DNA of 38,700 nucleotides from Candidatus Palauibacter australiensis (GTDB lineage: Bacteria > Gemmatimonadota > Gemmatimonadetes > Palauibacterales > Palauibacteraceae). The position numbers were made by a program, and so were the translations under genes. The stretch lies in contig JAPPBA010000098.1 in the NCBI GenBank assembly GCA_026705295.1, positions 1-38,700 on the forward strand, written 5' to 3'. Below, piece after piece: positions 17,701-26,132 of the stretch. The notes below the pieces were generated by a model that saw only the letters and a program-made list of their open reading frames with translations, had not been told where the DNA came from and did no database searches. Within the stretch, counting starts at the first letter, position 1. Each line of letters starts with the position of its first letter.

Positions 17701-19140
17701 TCAGTCCGCGTCGCGGAAGTCGTTGTCGTCGTCGGGATCCACCATGAGGATGAATTCGGGATAGGCATCGATCCCGAGTTCCGCCGCGTCCTGGCCGATG
17801 CTCTCGACGCTCCGCGACACGCGAACGCCCAGCGTCCTGTCCAGCACCGTCCAGAAGATCCAGGAAACGGAGAAGACGAACGCGCCGACGGCCGCGACGC
17901 CGGTCAACTGCGGGACGAAATCGCCGCCGGCCGCGATGCAGGTGGCGAGCGTGCCCCAGATGCCGGCGAACAGGTGCGCGGGCACGGCCCCGACCACGTC
18001 GTCGATCCGCCGCACCTCCAGCAGCTTCAGGCCGAACATGCACAGGAGCGAGCCGACGGCGCCGATCAGGATCGCCCACAGCGAGTTGGTGATGTTCGGT
18101 CCCGCCGTGATCGCCACCAGGCCGGAGATCGCCCCGTTGAGCGTGGCGAAAAGGTCGACCCGGCCGAGTATGGACCGCGACAGGCAGAGCGCCGTGATGA
18201 CGCCGGCCGCGGCGGCGAGGTTCGTGTTCACGAGGATGTTGCTCATCGATACCGCGTTGACGACGCCGGAAAGGGCGAGTTCGGAGCCGCCGTTGAAGCC
18301 GAACCAGCCCATCCAGAGGATGAACACGCCCAGCGTGACCGCGGGGATGTTCGACGGGGGGGTCGGCTTGATGGAGCCGTCCTTGCGGTACTTGCCCCAG
18401 CGCGGACCCACGACGAGCGCGCCGGCGAGCGCCGCCCAGCCGCCGGTCGAGTGCACGATCGTCGAACCGGCGAAGTCCGAGAAACCCATCTGGTCGAGCC
18501 AGCCGCCGCCCCACGTCCATGCGCCGACGATCGGGTAGATGACCGCGGTGAGCCCGCCCACGAAGACGAAGAAGGTCCAGAGCTTCACCCGTTCCGCCAG
18601 CGCGCCGGAGACGATCGAGGCGGTCGTGGCGACGAAGACCATCTGGAAGAACCAGTCCGACATCACGGAGTAGTTGTTGTCGCCCGCGGCTTCGCGCACG
18701 GCTGCGGTCGCCGCATCCACGTCGGCGTCGGCCGCCACCGCTTCGATGAGCGCGACCTCCTCGGCGGAGGGGCCGTAGAGGAGGCTGATCGAACCGATCA
18801 CGCTCCCCACATCGACGTACATGAGGTTGTAGCCGATGACGTAGTAGGCGAGACCCGCGATGGCGTACAGTCCGATGTTCTTCATGCAGATCATGGACGC
18901 GCTCTTGGACCGCACGGACCCGGCTTCCAGCATCGTGAACCCGGCGCACATCCACATCACGAGCACGCCCCAGACGAGGAACGAGTACGTGTTGAGAACG
19001 AACCCGAGATCTCCGGCAACGTCCTGCGCGGCGAGGACAGCCGGCGCCAGGACGAGGCCCGCGCCGGAGAGCAGCGCGGCGGTTGCAAGGCTCCTTCCCG
19101 CCGCGAACCGGCGGAACCAGCGTACCTGATGGGTGCTCAC
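17701..19140 (-). CDS. amt: Ammonium transporter (Amt family)
   Basis: The 479-residue protein has an N-terminal signal-like helix (SLATAALLSGAGLVLAP, then LAAQD) followed by about eleven membrane helices. Amt hallmarks are present: the pore twin histidines H230 (STIVHSTGGWAALAGA) and H389 (GAVPAHLFAGIWGT), plus the family block WMGWFGFNGGSEL. It should move ammonium/ammonia across the inner membrane as a trimer. The C-terminal tail is short and acidic (DPDDDNDFRDAD), and there is no adjacent glnK/PII gene. The start is GTG 19140 with AAGGAG six bases upstream; the frame stays open to 19236 but nothing supports that extension. An insertion of about 40 residues rich in Ala/Asp/Glu (residues ~120-160) lies in a periplasmic loop. 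It is the first gene of the operon that continues into the ATP-grasp system. Confidence 0.94.
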   Translation of the reverse strand: MSTHQVRWFRRFAAGRSLATAALLSGAGLVLAPAVLAAQDVAGDLGFVLNTYSFLVWGVLVMWMCAGFTMLEAGSVRSKSASMICMKNIGLYAIAGLAYYVIGYNLMYVDVGSVIGSISLLYGPSAEEVALIEAVAADADVDAATAAVREAAGDNNYSVMSDWFFQMVFVATTASIVSGALAERVKLWTFFVFVGGLTAVIYPIVGAWTWGGGWLDQMGFSDFAGSTIVHSTGGWAALAGALVVGPRWGKYRKDGSIKPTPPSNIPAVTLGVFILWMGWFGFNGGSELALSGVVNAVSMSNILVNTNLAAAAGVITALCLSRSILGRVDLFATLNGAISGLVAITAGPNITNSLWAILIGAVGSLLCMFGLKLLEVRRIDDVVGAVPAHLFAGIWGTLATCIAAGGDFVPQLTGVAAVGAFVFSVSWIFWTVLDRTLGVRVSRSVESIGQDAAELGIDAYPEFILMVDPDDDNDFRDAD

Positions 19141-19189
19141 GGCGGCTCCTTCTTCAACAGGTTTCGTCACTTGATCGTGGCCCTCCGCG

Positions 19190-19265
19190 ACTCCGGCAGA
19201 CCGCGGAAAAGCCCCGCTGCGTTCGAGCGGCGCCAACGCGGGGTTTTGCCACGGCCTGCCGAGTT
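19190..19265. repeat. Large imperfect palindrome in the amt leader; copy 1 of a dispersed 30-bp motif
   Basis: On the minus strand the leader reads CGGCAG, CCG, GG, AAAA, CCCCGC, CGTT and then, after an 11-base loop, the complementary blocks ending CTGCCG, giving a hairpin of about 75 bp with small bulges. Its core, read towards amt, is a CCCCGC/GCGGGG stem followed by CTTTT, which resembles an intrinsic terminator 50-120 bp ahead of the amt start. The left arm (19195-19224) matches 33304-33333 at 26 of 30 bases. It may therefore be a repeated palindromic element, a leader attenuator, or both. Confidence 0.6.
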
Positions 19266-19391
19266 TAGGTTGCGTCCCTGCTCGGCATCGCGCAACGGGT
19301 TCTCGGTGCGCCGGTAGCCGAACGGCGGTGGCCGGCTATCTTCGGGTGTGACCGGGCTACACCGGAATCTTCGACGAGAGGGCATATCACT

Positions 19392-20450
19392 ATGTGGAAA
19401 CGCTCCATCGGAGTGGTCGCCGCATTTGGGCTGGGGCTGACGCTCCCCACCGTCCACCCCCTCCTTGCCCAGGAAATCCGGGCGCGTGGCGGCTCCACCG
19501 TCACCGTGGGCGCCCGGATCCAGGCGCAATACGAGGCTTCGAGCGTTGACGAGGCGCCAACCTCGTTCTTCATCCGCCGCGCGTGGGTGACGATCGACGG
19601 GAGGCTCAACGATCTCGTCACAGGCAGGGCCCAGTTCAACATCGACGGCGCATCGGTCCTGGAAGCCTACCTGGAACTCACGCCGAGCGAAGCGCTGCAG
19701 ATCCAGCTGGGGCAGTTCAAGAAGGGGATGTCCTACTTCTGGCTGGTGCCCAATGCCTGGCTCCCGATCATCGAACGAGACGCCCGGGTTACGGGGGTGG
19801 ATCACTGCCCCGGCGTCGGAAGCGTATGCACCTTCGGCCGCCTCACCGACGCGCTTGGCCTGGACAACTACGAGCCGGGCATCCTCGCGCAGGGGCGCGT
19901 GAGCGAACTCTTCGGCTACCGGTTCACGCTCACCAACGGCGAGGGGATCGGGAACAAGGACGTGAACACCGGGAAGTCGGCCTCGGGCCAGCTCTCGCTC
20001 TTCCCGACCGGAGGGACCACGCGCGTGTCGGCCTACTTCGCCCTGGACGAGACGTTGAACAGCCGGGACGAGACGATGGGCGTCCCGGCGATCGGGGCCG
20101 AGGTGGAACTCGGGACGTGGATGGGCGGTCCCCACCTGATCGCCAACGTCCTGCAGGGCCGCAACTGGAAGCTGAACGATGACGCGAAGTTCTCCGCCTT
20201 CCAGTTCATGGCCTTCTGGTACCTTCCCACCGCGCCGGAGTCCGGGTTCTCGGGGATCGAGCCGATGCTTCGGGTAAGCTGGGTCGATTCCGGTGCGGAA
20301 CACCCCGAAAAGGTCACCGGGACGGTGGTCACGCCCGGCGTCATGGTGTACTTCACGGGCCGAAACGGGATCTCCACGAACGTGGATTTCTACAGCTCTG
20401 GCGGCCGGTCGGACTGGTCCTGGAAGGTGCAGGCGTTCGCTTTCTTCTGA
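19392..20450 (+). CDS. Outer-membrane porin, phosphate-selective porin O/P-like
   Basis: The 352-residue protein has a Sec signal (IGVVAAFGLGLTLPTVHPLL then AQE). The mature part has the features of OprO/OprP-like 16-strand porins: an early GARIQAQYEASS strand, FFIRRAWVTIDGRLNDLVTG with a strand carrying AQFNIDG, then LQIQLGQFKKG, and a final strand WSWKVQAFAFF ending in Phe, the usual barrel terminus. Such porins take up phosphate/polyphosphate or other anions. Here the specificity is unknown. Two cysteines (DHCPGVGSVCTF) may form a loop disulphide. It is divergent from the amt operon and is followed by a strong terminator. The ATG at 19392 has only a weak GAGAGG about 13 bases upstream. Confidence 0.82.
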   Translation: MWKRSIGVVAAFGLGLTLPTVHPLLAQEIRARGGSTVTVGARIQAQYEASSVDEAPTSFFIRRAWVTIDGRLNDLVTGRAQFNIDGASVLEAYLELTPSEALQIQLGQFKKGMSYFWLVPNAWLPIIERDARVTGVDHCPGVGSVCTFGRLTDALGLDNYEPGILAQGRVSELFGYRFTLTNGEGIGNKDVNTGKSASGQLSLFPTGGTTRVSAYFALDETLNSRDETMGVPAIGAEVELGTWMGGPHLIANVLQGRNWKLNDDAKFSAFQFMAFWYLPTAPESGFSGIEPMLRVSWVDSGAEHPEKVTGTVVTPGVMVYFTGRNGISTNVDFYSSGGRSDWSWKVQAFAFF

Positions 20451-20482
20451 TCGGGCCCGGACGGGCCGCGACGAATCAACGG

Positions 20483-20536
20483 ATCAGGGGGCGCGCCGGC
20501 GATCTGGCGCACCCCCTGATTCGTTTCCCGGTCTTT
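20483..20536 (+). terminator. Intrinsic terminator after the porin gene
   Basis: A 15-bp stem (20483-20497 with 20506-20520, one mismatch) around an 8-base loop is followed by a T-rich stretch and a TTTTTT run at 20533-20538. It sits between the porin stop and the convergent STAS gene stop, and the palindrome could serve both directions. Confidence 0.85.
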
Positions 20537-20539
20537 TTT

Positions 20540-20875
20540 CTACTTGAAGCTCGCCTGAGCTTCCTCGACCGTATCGAAGACCTTGGTCAGCCGGACGAAA
20601 CCGCTGACCTCCAGCACTTCGAGGATATTCTCCGGGACGTGGCACAGGGCGAGCCCGCCGCCGGCCTGGTTGGTCTTGCGGATGGCGATCAACAGCGCCC
20701 GCAGCCCGGCACTGCTGATGTAGCGCAGGCTCCCGCAATCCAGGACCAGGTTGGTCGCTCCCCCATCGATGATGCCGGAGAGCTCCCCGTCGAAGTCCTT
20801 GGCGTTGCTGGAGTCTACGCGCCCGCTGACCACCCCTACGGCGGTATCTCCCGAATAGCTGGTCTCAATGTTCAT
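20540..20875 (-). CDS. STAS-domain anti-sigma factor antagonist (RsbV/SpoIIAA-like)
   Basis: The 111-residue single-domain protein matches STAS antagonists: SGRVDSSNAKDFDGEL in the first half and LDCGSLRYISSAGLRALL, where one of the paired serines is the expected phosphorylation site of the partner kinase, then FDTVEEAQASF at the end. In partner switching the unphosphorylated form binds the RsbW-type kinase and frees its target. The ATG at 20875 lies inside the end of the RsbW-like gene (11 bp overlap), so the two are made together. The phosphatase that would reset it is probably the divergent receiver-PP2C protein at 21544. Confidence 0.93.
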   Translation of the reverse strand: MNIETSYSGDTAVGVVSGRVDSSNAKDFDGELSGIIDGGATNLVLDCGSLRYISSAGLRALLIAIRKTNQAGGGLALCHVPENILEVLEVSGFVRLTKVFDTVEEAQASFK

Positions 20876-21308
20876 CTGGCGATTCCTCGGTTCCGGCAGC
20901 CCCCAGCGGCTGCCTTAGGGTAAGGCAGTTGAAACCCTCGACCCGCTCGTACGCAAGCGTGTCAATAAAAGACTTCGTAAGGTGGATGCCAAGCCCCCCG
21001 ATGGGACGATCTTCCGCCGCAAGGCTTATGTCGGGGGTCTCCGCGTCCTCAAGCGGGTTGAAGGGTCGGCCGTTGTCCCGAATCGTGATCTCAATGTCGG
21101 CGTCTCCGAGCCGAATGTCCACCGTGATGACCGGATCCCCCGTAACTCCCTCGAATCCGTAGGAGATGACGTTCGTCAGGAGTTCGTCCAGCGAGAGCTG
21201 AAAACGGAAGACGATGTCGTTGGAAAGCCCGCGCTCGAGGCAGAAGCGCTCGACCTCGTCCACTACGCGACGTGGCTCGCTCGGGTCCGGCTTGACGGCG
21301 ATCCGCAC
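20865..21308 (-). CDS. RsbW/SpoIIAB-like serine-protein kinase, anti-sigma factor (HATPase_c_2)
   Basis: Taken from GTG 21308 the protein is 147 residues, the usual RsbW size. It shows the GHKL ATPase motifs: the N-box LSLDELLTNVISYGF, the G1 box IRDNGRPFNP and the G2 region RPIGGLGIHLTKSFIDTL. Such kinases phosphorylate a STAS antagonist and sequester a sigma factor or other target. The frame is open to 21791, but the extra sequence is low-complexity Ser/Arg and antisense to the receiver domain at 21544, so I chose GTG 21308, which has AGGAG upstream. No sigma factor gene is adjacent, so the target must be elsewhere or may not be a sigma factor. It is followed by the STAS gene with an 11 bp overlap. 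Confidence 0.9.
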   Translation of the reverse strand: MRIAVKPDPSEPRRVVDEVERFCLERGLSNDIVFRFQLSLDELLTNVISYGFEGVTGDPVITVDIRLGDADIEITIRDNGRPFNPLEDAETPDISLAAEDRPIGGLGIHLTKSFIDTLAYERVEGFNCLTLRQPLGAAGTEESPDEH

Positions 21309-21543
21309 TCCCGCTCCGCTCCTGTTCGCTGGCTGCCCACTCGCTGTGCCGGGCGCCCTCGGCGCCGAAACTACGCACGCTGCCGAGGTTCGACATATTG
21401 CGCGGCCGGTCCCCGGTTGCGGAGATTCCCGCACCGCAGCGCGGGGACCCCCGCGCGAAATCGACAGGGACGATGACGACTGGACGCGGTTTCGGACAAG
21501 GGCGGGGACCCATGTTCGACGATTCACCTCAGCCGAGGCCTCG

Positions 21544-22701
21544 ATGCCGAAGATCCTGGTAGTAGACGACGAACCCGATCTGGAGCTGCTCCTCCGGCAG
21601 AAGTTCCGGCGCCGGATCCGCTCGGGCGAATTCACGCTGGTCTTCGCCCAGAACGGGGTCGAGGCCCTCTCGAAGTTGGAGAAACACGACGACGTCGACG
21701 TCGTGCTCTCCGACATCAACATGCCCGAGATGGACGGCCTCACGCTGCTGGCGCAACTGGGTGAACTCGACCGCGACCTCCGCGCCGTCATGGTGACGGC
21801 CTACGGGGACATGAAGAACATCCGCACCGCCATGAATCGCGGTGCCTTCGACTTCGTCACCAAGCCGATCGACTTCGGTGATCTGGAAACCACCATCGCC
21901 AAGACCTTGGAGCACCTCGCGGTGATGCGAGCCGCGCTTCGCGACCGGGACGCGCTGGTGGCGTTGCGCCAGGAGCTTGGCGTGGCGGCGAGGATGCAGG
22001 AGTCGATTCTGCCGACGAACTACCCCAGCGACCCGCGCTACGAACTCCATGCCTGGATGACGCCGGCCCGCGAAGTGGGAGGGGATTTCTACGACTTTTT
22101 CCGCCTCGAGGAAGACCACATGGCGATCGTCATGGCCGATGTCTCGGGCAAGGGCGTGCCGGCGGCCTTCTTCATGATGGTGAGCCGCACGCTGCTCAAG
22201 GGGACGGCAATCGGCGAGGCGGACCCCTCGGTCTGTCTCGACGAGGTGAACCGGCTTCTCATCAACGAGAACGAGGAGTCGATGTTCGTGACCCTCTTCT
22301 ACACCAAGTTCAATCCCGTGAACGGTCAGGCCACGTTCGCGAACGCCGGGCACAATCTTCCGTTCCTCATCAAGGCGTCGGGAGAGGTCGAGCAGATCGT
22401 CTCCGATCCGGGACTCGTGCTCGGCATCATGTCCGGGGTCGATTTCCCCAAGGGGTCGATCACGCTTGAGCCGGGCGATGCCGTCTTCTTCTACACGGAC
22501 GGCGTGACGGAGGCGATGAACGAGGATGGCGTCGAACTCGGCGAAAAGGAGCTGGCCGAGGTGCTGGGCGAATGCCACGGCTCGTCGGCGGAAGACATCA
22601 ACCGGCACGTGATACGGGCGGTGCAGGAACATGCGGGAGAGGCGGACCAGTCCGACGACATCACCTGCCTGACCCTCCGGTACCTGGGGACGCCCTCCTG
22701 A
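21544..22701 (+). CDS. Response regulator with PP2C-type (SpoIIE/RsbU) serine phosphatase output
   Basis: The 385-residue protein has an N-terminal receiver domain (MPKILVVDDEPDLELLL; phosphoacceptor D57 in VVLSDINMPEMDG; conserved Lys in FVTKPIDF), a helical linker (LRDRDALVALRQELGVAARM) and a C-terminal PP2C/SpoIIE phosphatase (AREVGGDFYDFF, MADVSGKGVPAAFFMM, FFYTDGVTEAMN, SDDITCLTLR), whose aspartates bind the two metal ions. It should dephosphorylate a STAS antagonist, most simply the one at 20540-20875, when its receiver is phosphorylated by the kinase at 23876-26104. It is divergent from rsbW/STAS. The upstream ribosome-binding site is weak. Its stop overlaps the next start as TGATG, so the three plus-strand genes are coupled. 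Confidence 0.94.
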   Translation: MPKILVVDDEPDLELLLRQKFRRRIRSGEFTLVFAQNGVEALSKLEKHDDVDVVLSDINMPEMDGLTLLAQLGELDRDLRAVMVTAYGDMKNIRTAMNRGAFDFVTKPIDFGDLETTIAKTLEHLAVMRAALRDRDALVALRQELGVAARMQESILPTNYPSDPRYELHAWMTPAREVGGDFYDFFRLEEDHMAIVMADVSGKGVPAAFFMMVSRTLLKGTAIGEADPSVCLDEVNRLLINENEESMFVTLFYTKFNPVNGQATFANAGHNLPFLIKASGEVEQIVSDPGLVLGIMSGVDFPKGSITLEPGDAVFFYTDGVTEAMNEDGVELGEKELAEVLGECHGSSAEDINRHVIRAVQEHAGEADQSDDITCLTLRYLGTPS

Positions 22702-23879
22702 TGCGGCGCCGGTCGTTCGCGCTCGCGGCCGTCGTCGCGGCCGGCACGCTGCCCGGCCCCGCCATGTCGCAGCAGGGCGAAGCCGCGACCGAGGGGGTGT
22801 ACGCCGATTCCATCGTCTTCGGCCAGTCCGCGGCCCTCGAAGGGCCCGCCGGCGAACTGGGCCGCAACATGAACCTCGGCATCCGGGCCGCGTTCGAGGA
22901 AGCCAATCGGGAGGGCGGCGTCCACGGGCGCGCCCTCCGCCTCATCGTCCGCGACGACGGCTACGAACCCGAACCCGCCGTCGCCAACACGCAGGAACTC
23001 ATCGAGCACGGCGTGTTCGGCCTCATCGGCGCCGTCGGCACGCCGACCTCCGCCGCCGCGGAACCCGGCGCGAGCGAAGCGGGCGTCCCCTACATCGGGG
23101 CGTTCACGGGCGCCGGCCTGCTGAGGGGCCCGGACCAGCGTTACGTCGTCAACCTCCGGGCGTCGTACGGCCAGGAAACCAAGGAGATGGTGGACCGCCT
23201 CGTGGATGACCTCGACTTCCGGCGCATCGCGGTATTCTACCAGGATGACAACTACGGGCTGGCGGGCCTGACGGGCGTCCGCAGCGCGATGGACGAGCGT
23301 GGCATGGCACTCGTCAGCGAGGCGCCATACATGCGGAACACGCGGGCCGTGAAGCGCGGTCTGCTCGACATCCAGGCCGGCAACCCGCAGGCCGTCATCA
23401 TCATCGGCGCCTACATCCCCGTGGCGCACTTCATCCGGTGGGCGAGGAAGATCGGCCTCGACGCCCTGTTCGTGAACATCTCTTTCGTCGGCAGCTACGC
23501 CCTCCTCGACGAGCTGGGCCGCGCTGGAGACGGCGTCGTCGTGACGCAGGTCGTGCCCTTCCCCCGCGACCCGAGCGTCCCCGTGGTGGCGCGCTATCAG
23601 GCCGCGCTGCGGGCGGTCGATCCCGCCGCCCGGCCGGGCTTCGTATCGCTGGAGGGCTATCTGGCCGGACGGCTGGTCGTGGAGGCGCTGGCAGCCGGCG
23701 ATCCGGACGTTCGGCCCAGCCGGGAGTCCTTCCTCCGCACGCTGGCGGAATCCGGGCCCATCGACCTCGGCGGGTTCACCGTCGAATACGGCGTGGAAGA
23801 CAACCAGGGCTCGGACCTCGTGTTTCTGACCGTGATTCGGGAGGGCGAGTTCGTTCCCGTGACCCGGCTCTCCCGGTGA
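22701..23879 (+). CDS. Periplasmic ligand-binding protein, LivK/Peripla_BP_6-type, probably a sensor component
   Basis: The 392-residue protein has a Sec signal (RRRSFALAAVVAAGTLPGP then AMSQQ) and the two-lobed type I periplasmic binding fold: IVFGQSAALEGPAGELGRNM, the GLIGAVGTPTSAAAEPGASE lobe hinge, RRIAVFYQDDNYGLAGL and GFVSLEGYLAGRLVVEAL. These match branched-chain amino-acid/amide/urea binding proteins. No LivH/M/G/F permease or ATPase genes are near. Instead the start overlaps the response-regulator stop by one base (TGATG), and the stop overlaps a membrane histidine kinase. The likely role is therefore to bind a small ligand in the periplasm and present it to the kinase, as TorT does for TorS. 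The ligand is unknown; amides, amino acids or urea are family-based guesses. Confidence 0.88.
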   Translation: MRRRSFALAAVVAAGTLPGPAMSQQGEAATEGVYADSIVFGQSAALEGPAGELGRNMNLGIRAAFEEANREGGVHGRALRLIVRDDGYEPEPAVANTQELIEHGVFGLIGAVGTPTSAAAEPGASEAGVPYIGAFTGAGLLRGPDQRYVVNLRASYGQETKEMVDRLVDDLDFRRIAVFYQDDNYGLAGLTGVRSAMDERGMALVSEAPYMRNTRAVKRGLLDIQAGNPQAVIIIGAYIPVAHFIRWARKIGLDALFVNISFVGSYALLDELGRAGDGVVVTQVVPFPRDPSVPVVARYQAALRAVDPAARPGFVSLEGYLAGRLVVEALAAGDPDVRPSRESFLRTLAESGPIDLGGFTVEYGVEDNQGSDLVFLTVIREGEFVPVTRLSR

Positions 23880-26104
23880 GTACCGCGGGGCCTCCGGTGA
23901 AACAGAGCGACGAGCGCATCCACCGCGCCTTCGAGTGGGCGCTGGCGCGGCTCCCCGGCCGGATCGGGGCGCGGGCACGGGAGGCGACGGGCGGCCGGTT
24001 CGGCATCGGCAGCCAGATCGTCGTCGGACTGGGCGGCGGCGTGCTCCTGACGATCAGCGCCATCCTCCTCGCGCTCCTCCTGATGACCATCGTCGAGCGC
24101 GGACAGAGCGAGGTCACGCAGGAACAGATCCCTTCGCTCCTCGCCGGCCACCGCGTGACCCAGCACAGCGAGGCGCTCCTGCGCGCATCCCCGCAGCTCC
24201 TGTCAGCCGCGGACCCCGCGACGCTGGCGGACGTCCGGGCCGCCGTCCTGCTGGAACAGGACAGCCTCCAGTACTGGGTCGGGGAGGTCGGCGGCGGAAC
24301 GGGCATGGAAGCGGATGTCGCCGGTCTGGCCGAAGGCCTGGTGGCGAACATCAACGAGATCTACGAGTCGGTCAACAACCGGATGACCTACGCTGCCCGG
24401 CTCGCCGAGATGGCGGCGACCGTCGAGGAGACCGGACTCCGTCTCCAGTCGGTGCTCGAGGAGGCAATCGACGATCAGTATTTCTTCATGCGCACGGGGC
24501 TCCGCCAACTGACGGACGTGCCGGCGCCGGGTGCCCAGCGCCAGGCGCTCGACGAAATCGAGCAGCACGACGGCCTGCTGAACTTCAAGGCGTCGCAGAA
24601 CCAGGCGATCACGCTCATCCAGCAGGCCTTCACCGAGACTGATGCGGAGCAGCTGCTCGCCAACCAGGGGCGCGTGGAGACCGCGCTTCGCGATGTGCGG
24701 GCGACGCTGCCCAGGATCCGTCCGCTCCTGAGGGAGACGCTGGCCGACGCGGTGAGCGTCCCCAGCGAGCTGTACGGAGGTCCCGCCGGCATCTTCCAGA
24801 CCCGGCGGCGGGAACTGGAGGAGGTCGGTCTGGCCGAGGAACTGCTCGAGCGCAACCGGCAGACGACGGTCGAACTCGACATGGGCGTCCGGGCGCTCAT
24901 GGATCGCGTCGAGGACAGCGCCCAGGAGGCGGCCAGTCGCTCCGAGTTCCTCGTGCAGCTGGGGTTCTGGTTCCTCCTCGCCGTGATCCTGTTCACGATC
25001 GGCGCGGCCCGCATCGCCTGGAAGACCTTCGGCCGGTCCCTCATCGTTCGACTGAACAGCCTGTTCGCGACCACGCGGCGCATGTCCGAGGGCGACCTCG
25101 AAGTGAAGGTGGAGGTCGAGGGGAACGACGAGGTGACCGACATGGCGCACGCGCTGGAAGTCTTCCGCAAGCACGCCCTCGAGGTGCAGCGGCTGAACCT
25201 GGTCGAGAAACTGGCGCAGGAAGTGCAGACGAAGAACGAGGCGCTGGAGCAGACGCTCGACGACCTCCGGCGTACGCAGGAACAGGTCATCACGCAGGAG
25301 AAGCTGGCCTCGCTCGGCGCCCTCACGGCGGGGGTCGCCCACGAGATCCGCAATCCGCTCAACTTCGTGAACAACTTCGCGGTTCTGTCGAAGGAACTGA
25401 TCGACGAACTGAAGGAGGAGCTGAACGAGGTCGCGGAGGGGAACGCGGAGATGGACCGCGAGTTCATCGACGAGGTTCTCGGCGACCTGGACATGAACGT
25501 GTCCAAGGTTCGGGAACACGGAGGCCGGGCGGACCGCATCGTCGAGGGAATGCTGGCTCATTCGCGCGACGAGGCCGGCGCCGCGGAGACCATCGACGTC
25601 AACCAGCTGGTCGACGAGTACGCGAAGCTCGCCTACCACGGTTTGCGCGGCACGGACTCCTCCTTCAACGTGACGCTGGACCGCGATTTCGATGACGAAG
25701 CCGGCGAGGTCACCGGCATCGCCCGCGATTTGAGCCGGGTCTTCCTGAACATCGTGACCAACGCCTGTCACGCGACGGCCGCCCGCAAGGAGGCGGAGGA
25801 GGACGCCGACTATTCGCCCACCGTCGCACTCAGGACGAGGGGCTACGAAGACCACGTCATCGTGTCGATCCGGGATAACGGCACCGGTATTCCGGACTCC
25901 ATCGTCCGGAAGATCTTCGAGCCGTTCTTCACGACGAAGTCGGGGACGCAGGGAACCGGGCTCGGACTGTCGATCTCCCGCGACATCGTCGTGGGCCACG
26001 GCGGCGAGCTCGAGGTGGAGAGCGAGCCGGGCGAGTTCACCGAGTTCCGGGTCAAGCTGCTCCGCGAGAGCAACATTTCCGAAGTGGCGGCGGCCGTGAC
26101 ATGA
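23876..26104 (+). CDS. Membrane sensor histidine kinase with large periplasmic domain, HAMP and HisKA/HATPase (TorS-like)
   Basis: From GTG 23876 (GTGA overlap with the binding-protein stop) the protein is 742 residues. TM1 is about residues 46-72 (QIVVGLGGGVLLTISAILLA). A ~285-residue, mostly helical periplasmic domain follows, then TM2 about 358-382 (FWFLLAVILFTIGAARIAW), HAMP (RRMSEGDLEVKVEVEGNDEV), a coiled coil, HisKA with phospho-His H489 (AHEIRNPLNFV) and HATPase (NIVTNACHA, DNGTGIPD, FEPFFTTKSGTQGTGLGLS). The all-helical sensor and paired binding protein recall TorS/TorT. A second GTG at 23897 is an alternative start. It should phosphorylate the receiver at 21544-22701, thereby switching the PP2C and the STAS/RsbW pair. 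It ends 28 bp before the amidohydrolase start. Confidence 0.93.
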   Translation: MSTAGPPVKQSDERIHRAFEWALARLPGRIGARAREATGGRFGIGSQIVVGLGGGVLLTISAILLALLLMTIVERGQSEVTQEQIPSLLAGHRVTQHSEALLRASPQLLSAADPATLADVRAAVLLEQDSLQYWVGEVGGGTGMEADVAGLAEGLVANINEIYESVNNRMTYAARLAEMAATVEETGLRLQSVLEEAIDDQYFFMRTGLRQLTDVPAPGAQRQALDEIEQHDGLLNFKASQNQAITLIQQAFTETDAEQLLANQGRVETALRDVRATLPRIRPLLRETLADAVSVPSELYGGPAGIFQTRRRELEEVGLAEELLERNRQTTVELDMGVRALMDRVEDSAQEAASRSEFLVQLGFWFLLAVILFTIGAARIAWKTFGRSLIVRLNSLFATTRRMSEGDLEVKVEVEGNDEVTDMAHALEVFRKHALEVQRLNLVEKLAQEVQTKNEALEQTLDDLRRTQEQVITQEKLASLGALTAGVAHEIRNPLNFVNNFAVLSKELIDELKEELNEVAEGNAEMDREFIDEVLGDLDMNVSKVREHGGRADRIVEGMLAHSRDEAGAAETIDVNQLVDEYAKLAYHGLRGTDSSFNVTLDRDFDDEAGEVTGIARDLSRVFLNIVTNACHATAARKEAEEDADYSPTVALRTRGYEDHVIVSIRDNGTGIPDSIVRKIFEPFFTTKSGTQGTGLGLSISRDIVVGHGGELEVESEPGEFTEFRVKLLRESNISEVAAAVT

Positions 26105-26132
26105 GGTTCGCCGCATGGATCATGGAGGGATC

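Noticed and set aside
21309-21791. N-terminal extension of the RsbW-like kinase
   Set aside because: Ser/Arg-rich antisense of the receiver domain; RsbW proteins are about 140-150 residues, matching GTG 21308.
22701-23879. LivK-type protein as part of a branched-chain amino-acid importer
   Set aside because: No Liv permease or ATPase genes are near; overlaps with signalling genes favour a sensor role.
24203-26116. 637-codon open frame on the minus strand opposite the histidine kinase
   Set aside because: Low-complexity Arg/Leu/Val-rich translation with no family pattern, antisense to a gene with all kinase motifs; GC-rich third-position bias creates such shadows throughout the window (also opposite the amidohydrolase and the LVIVD gene).
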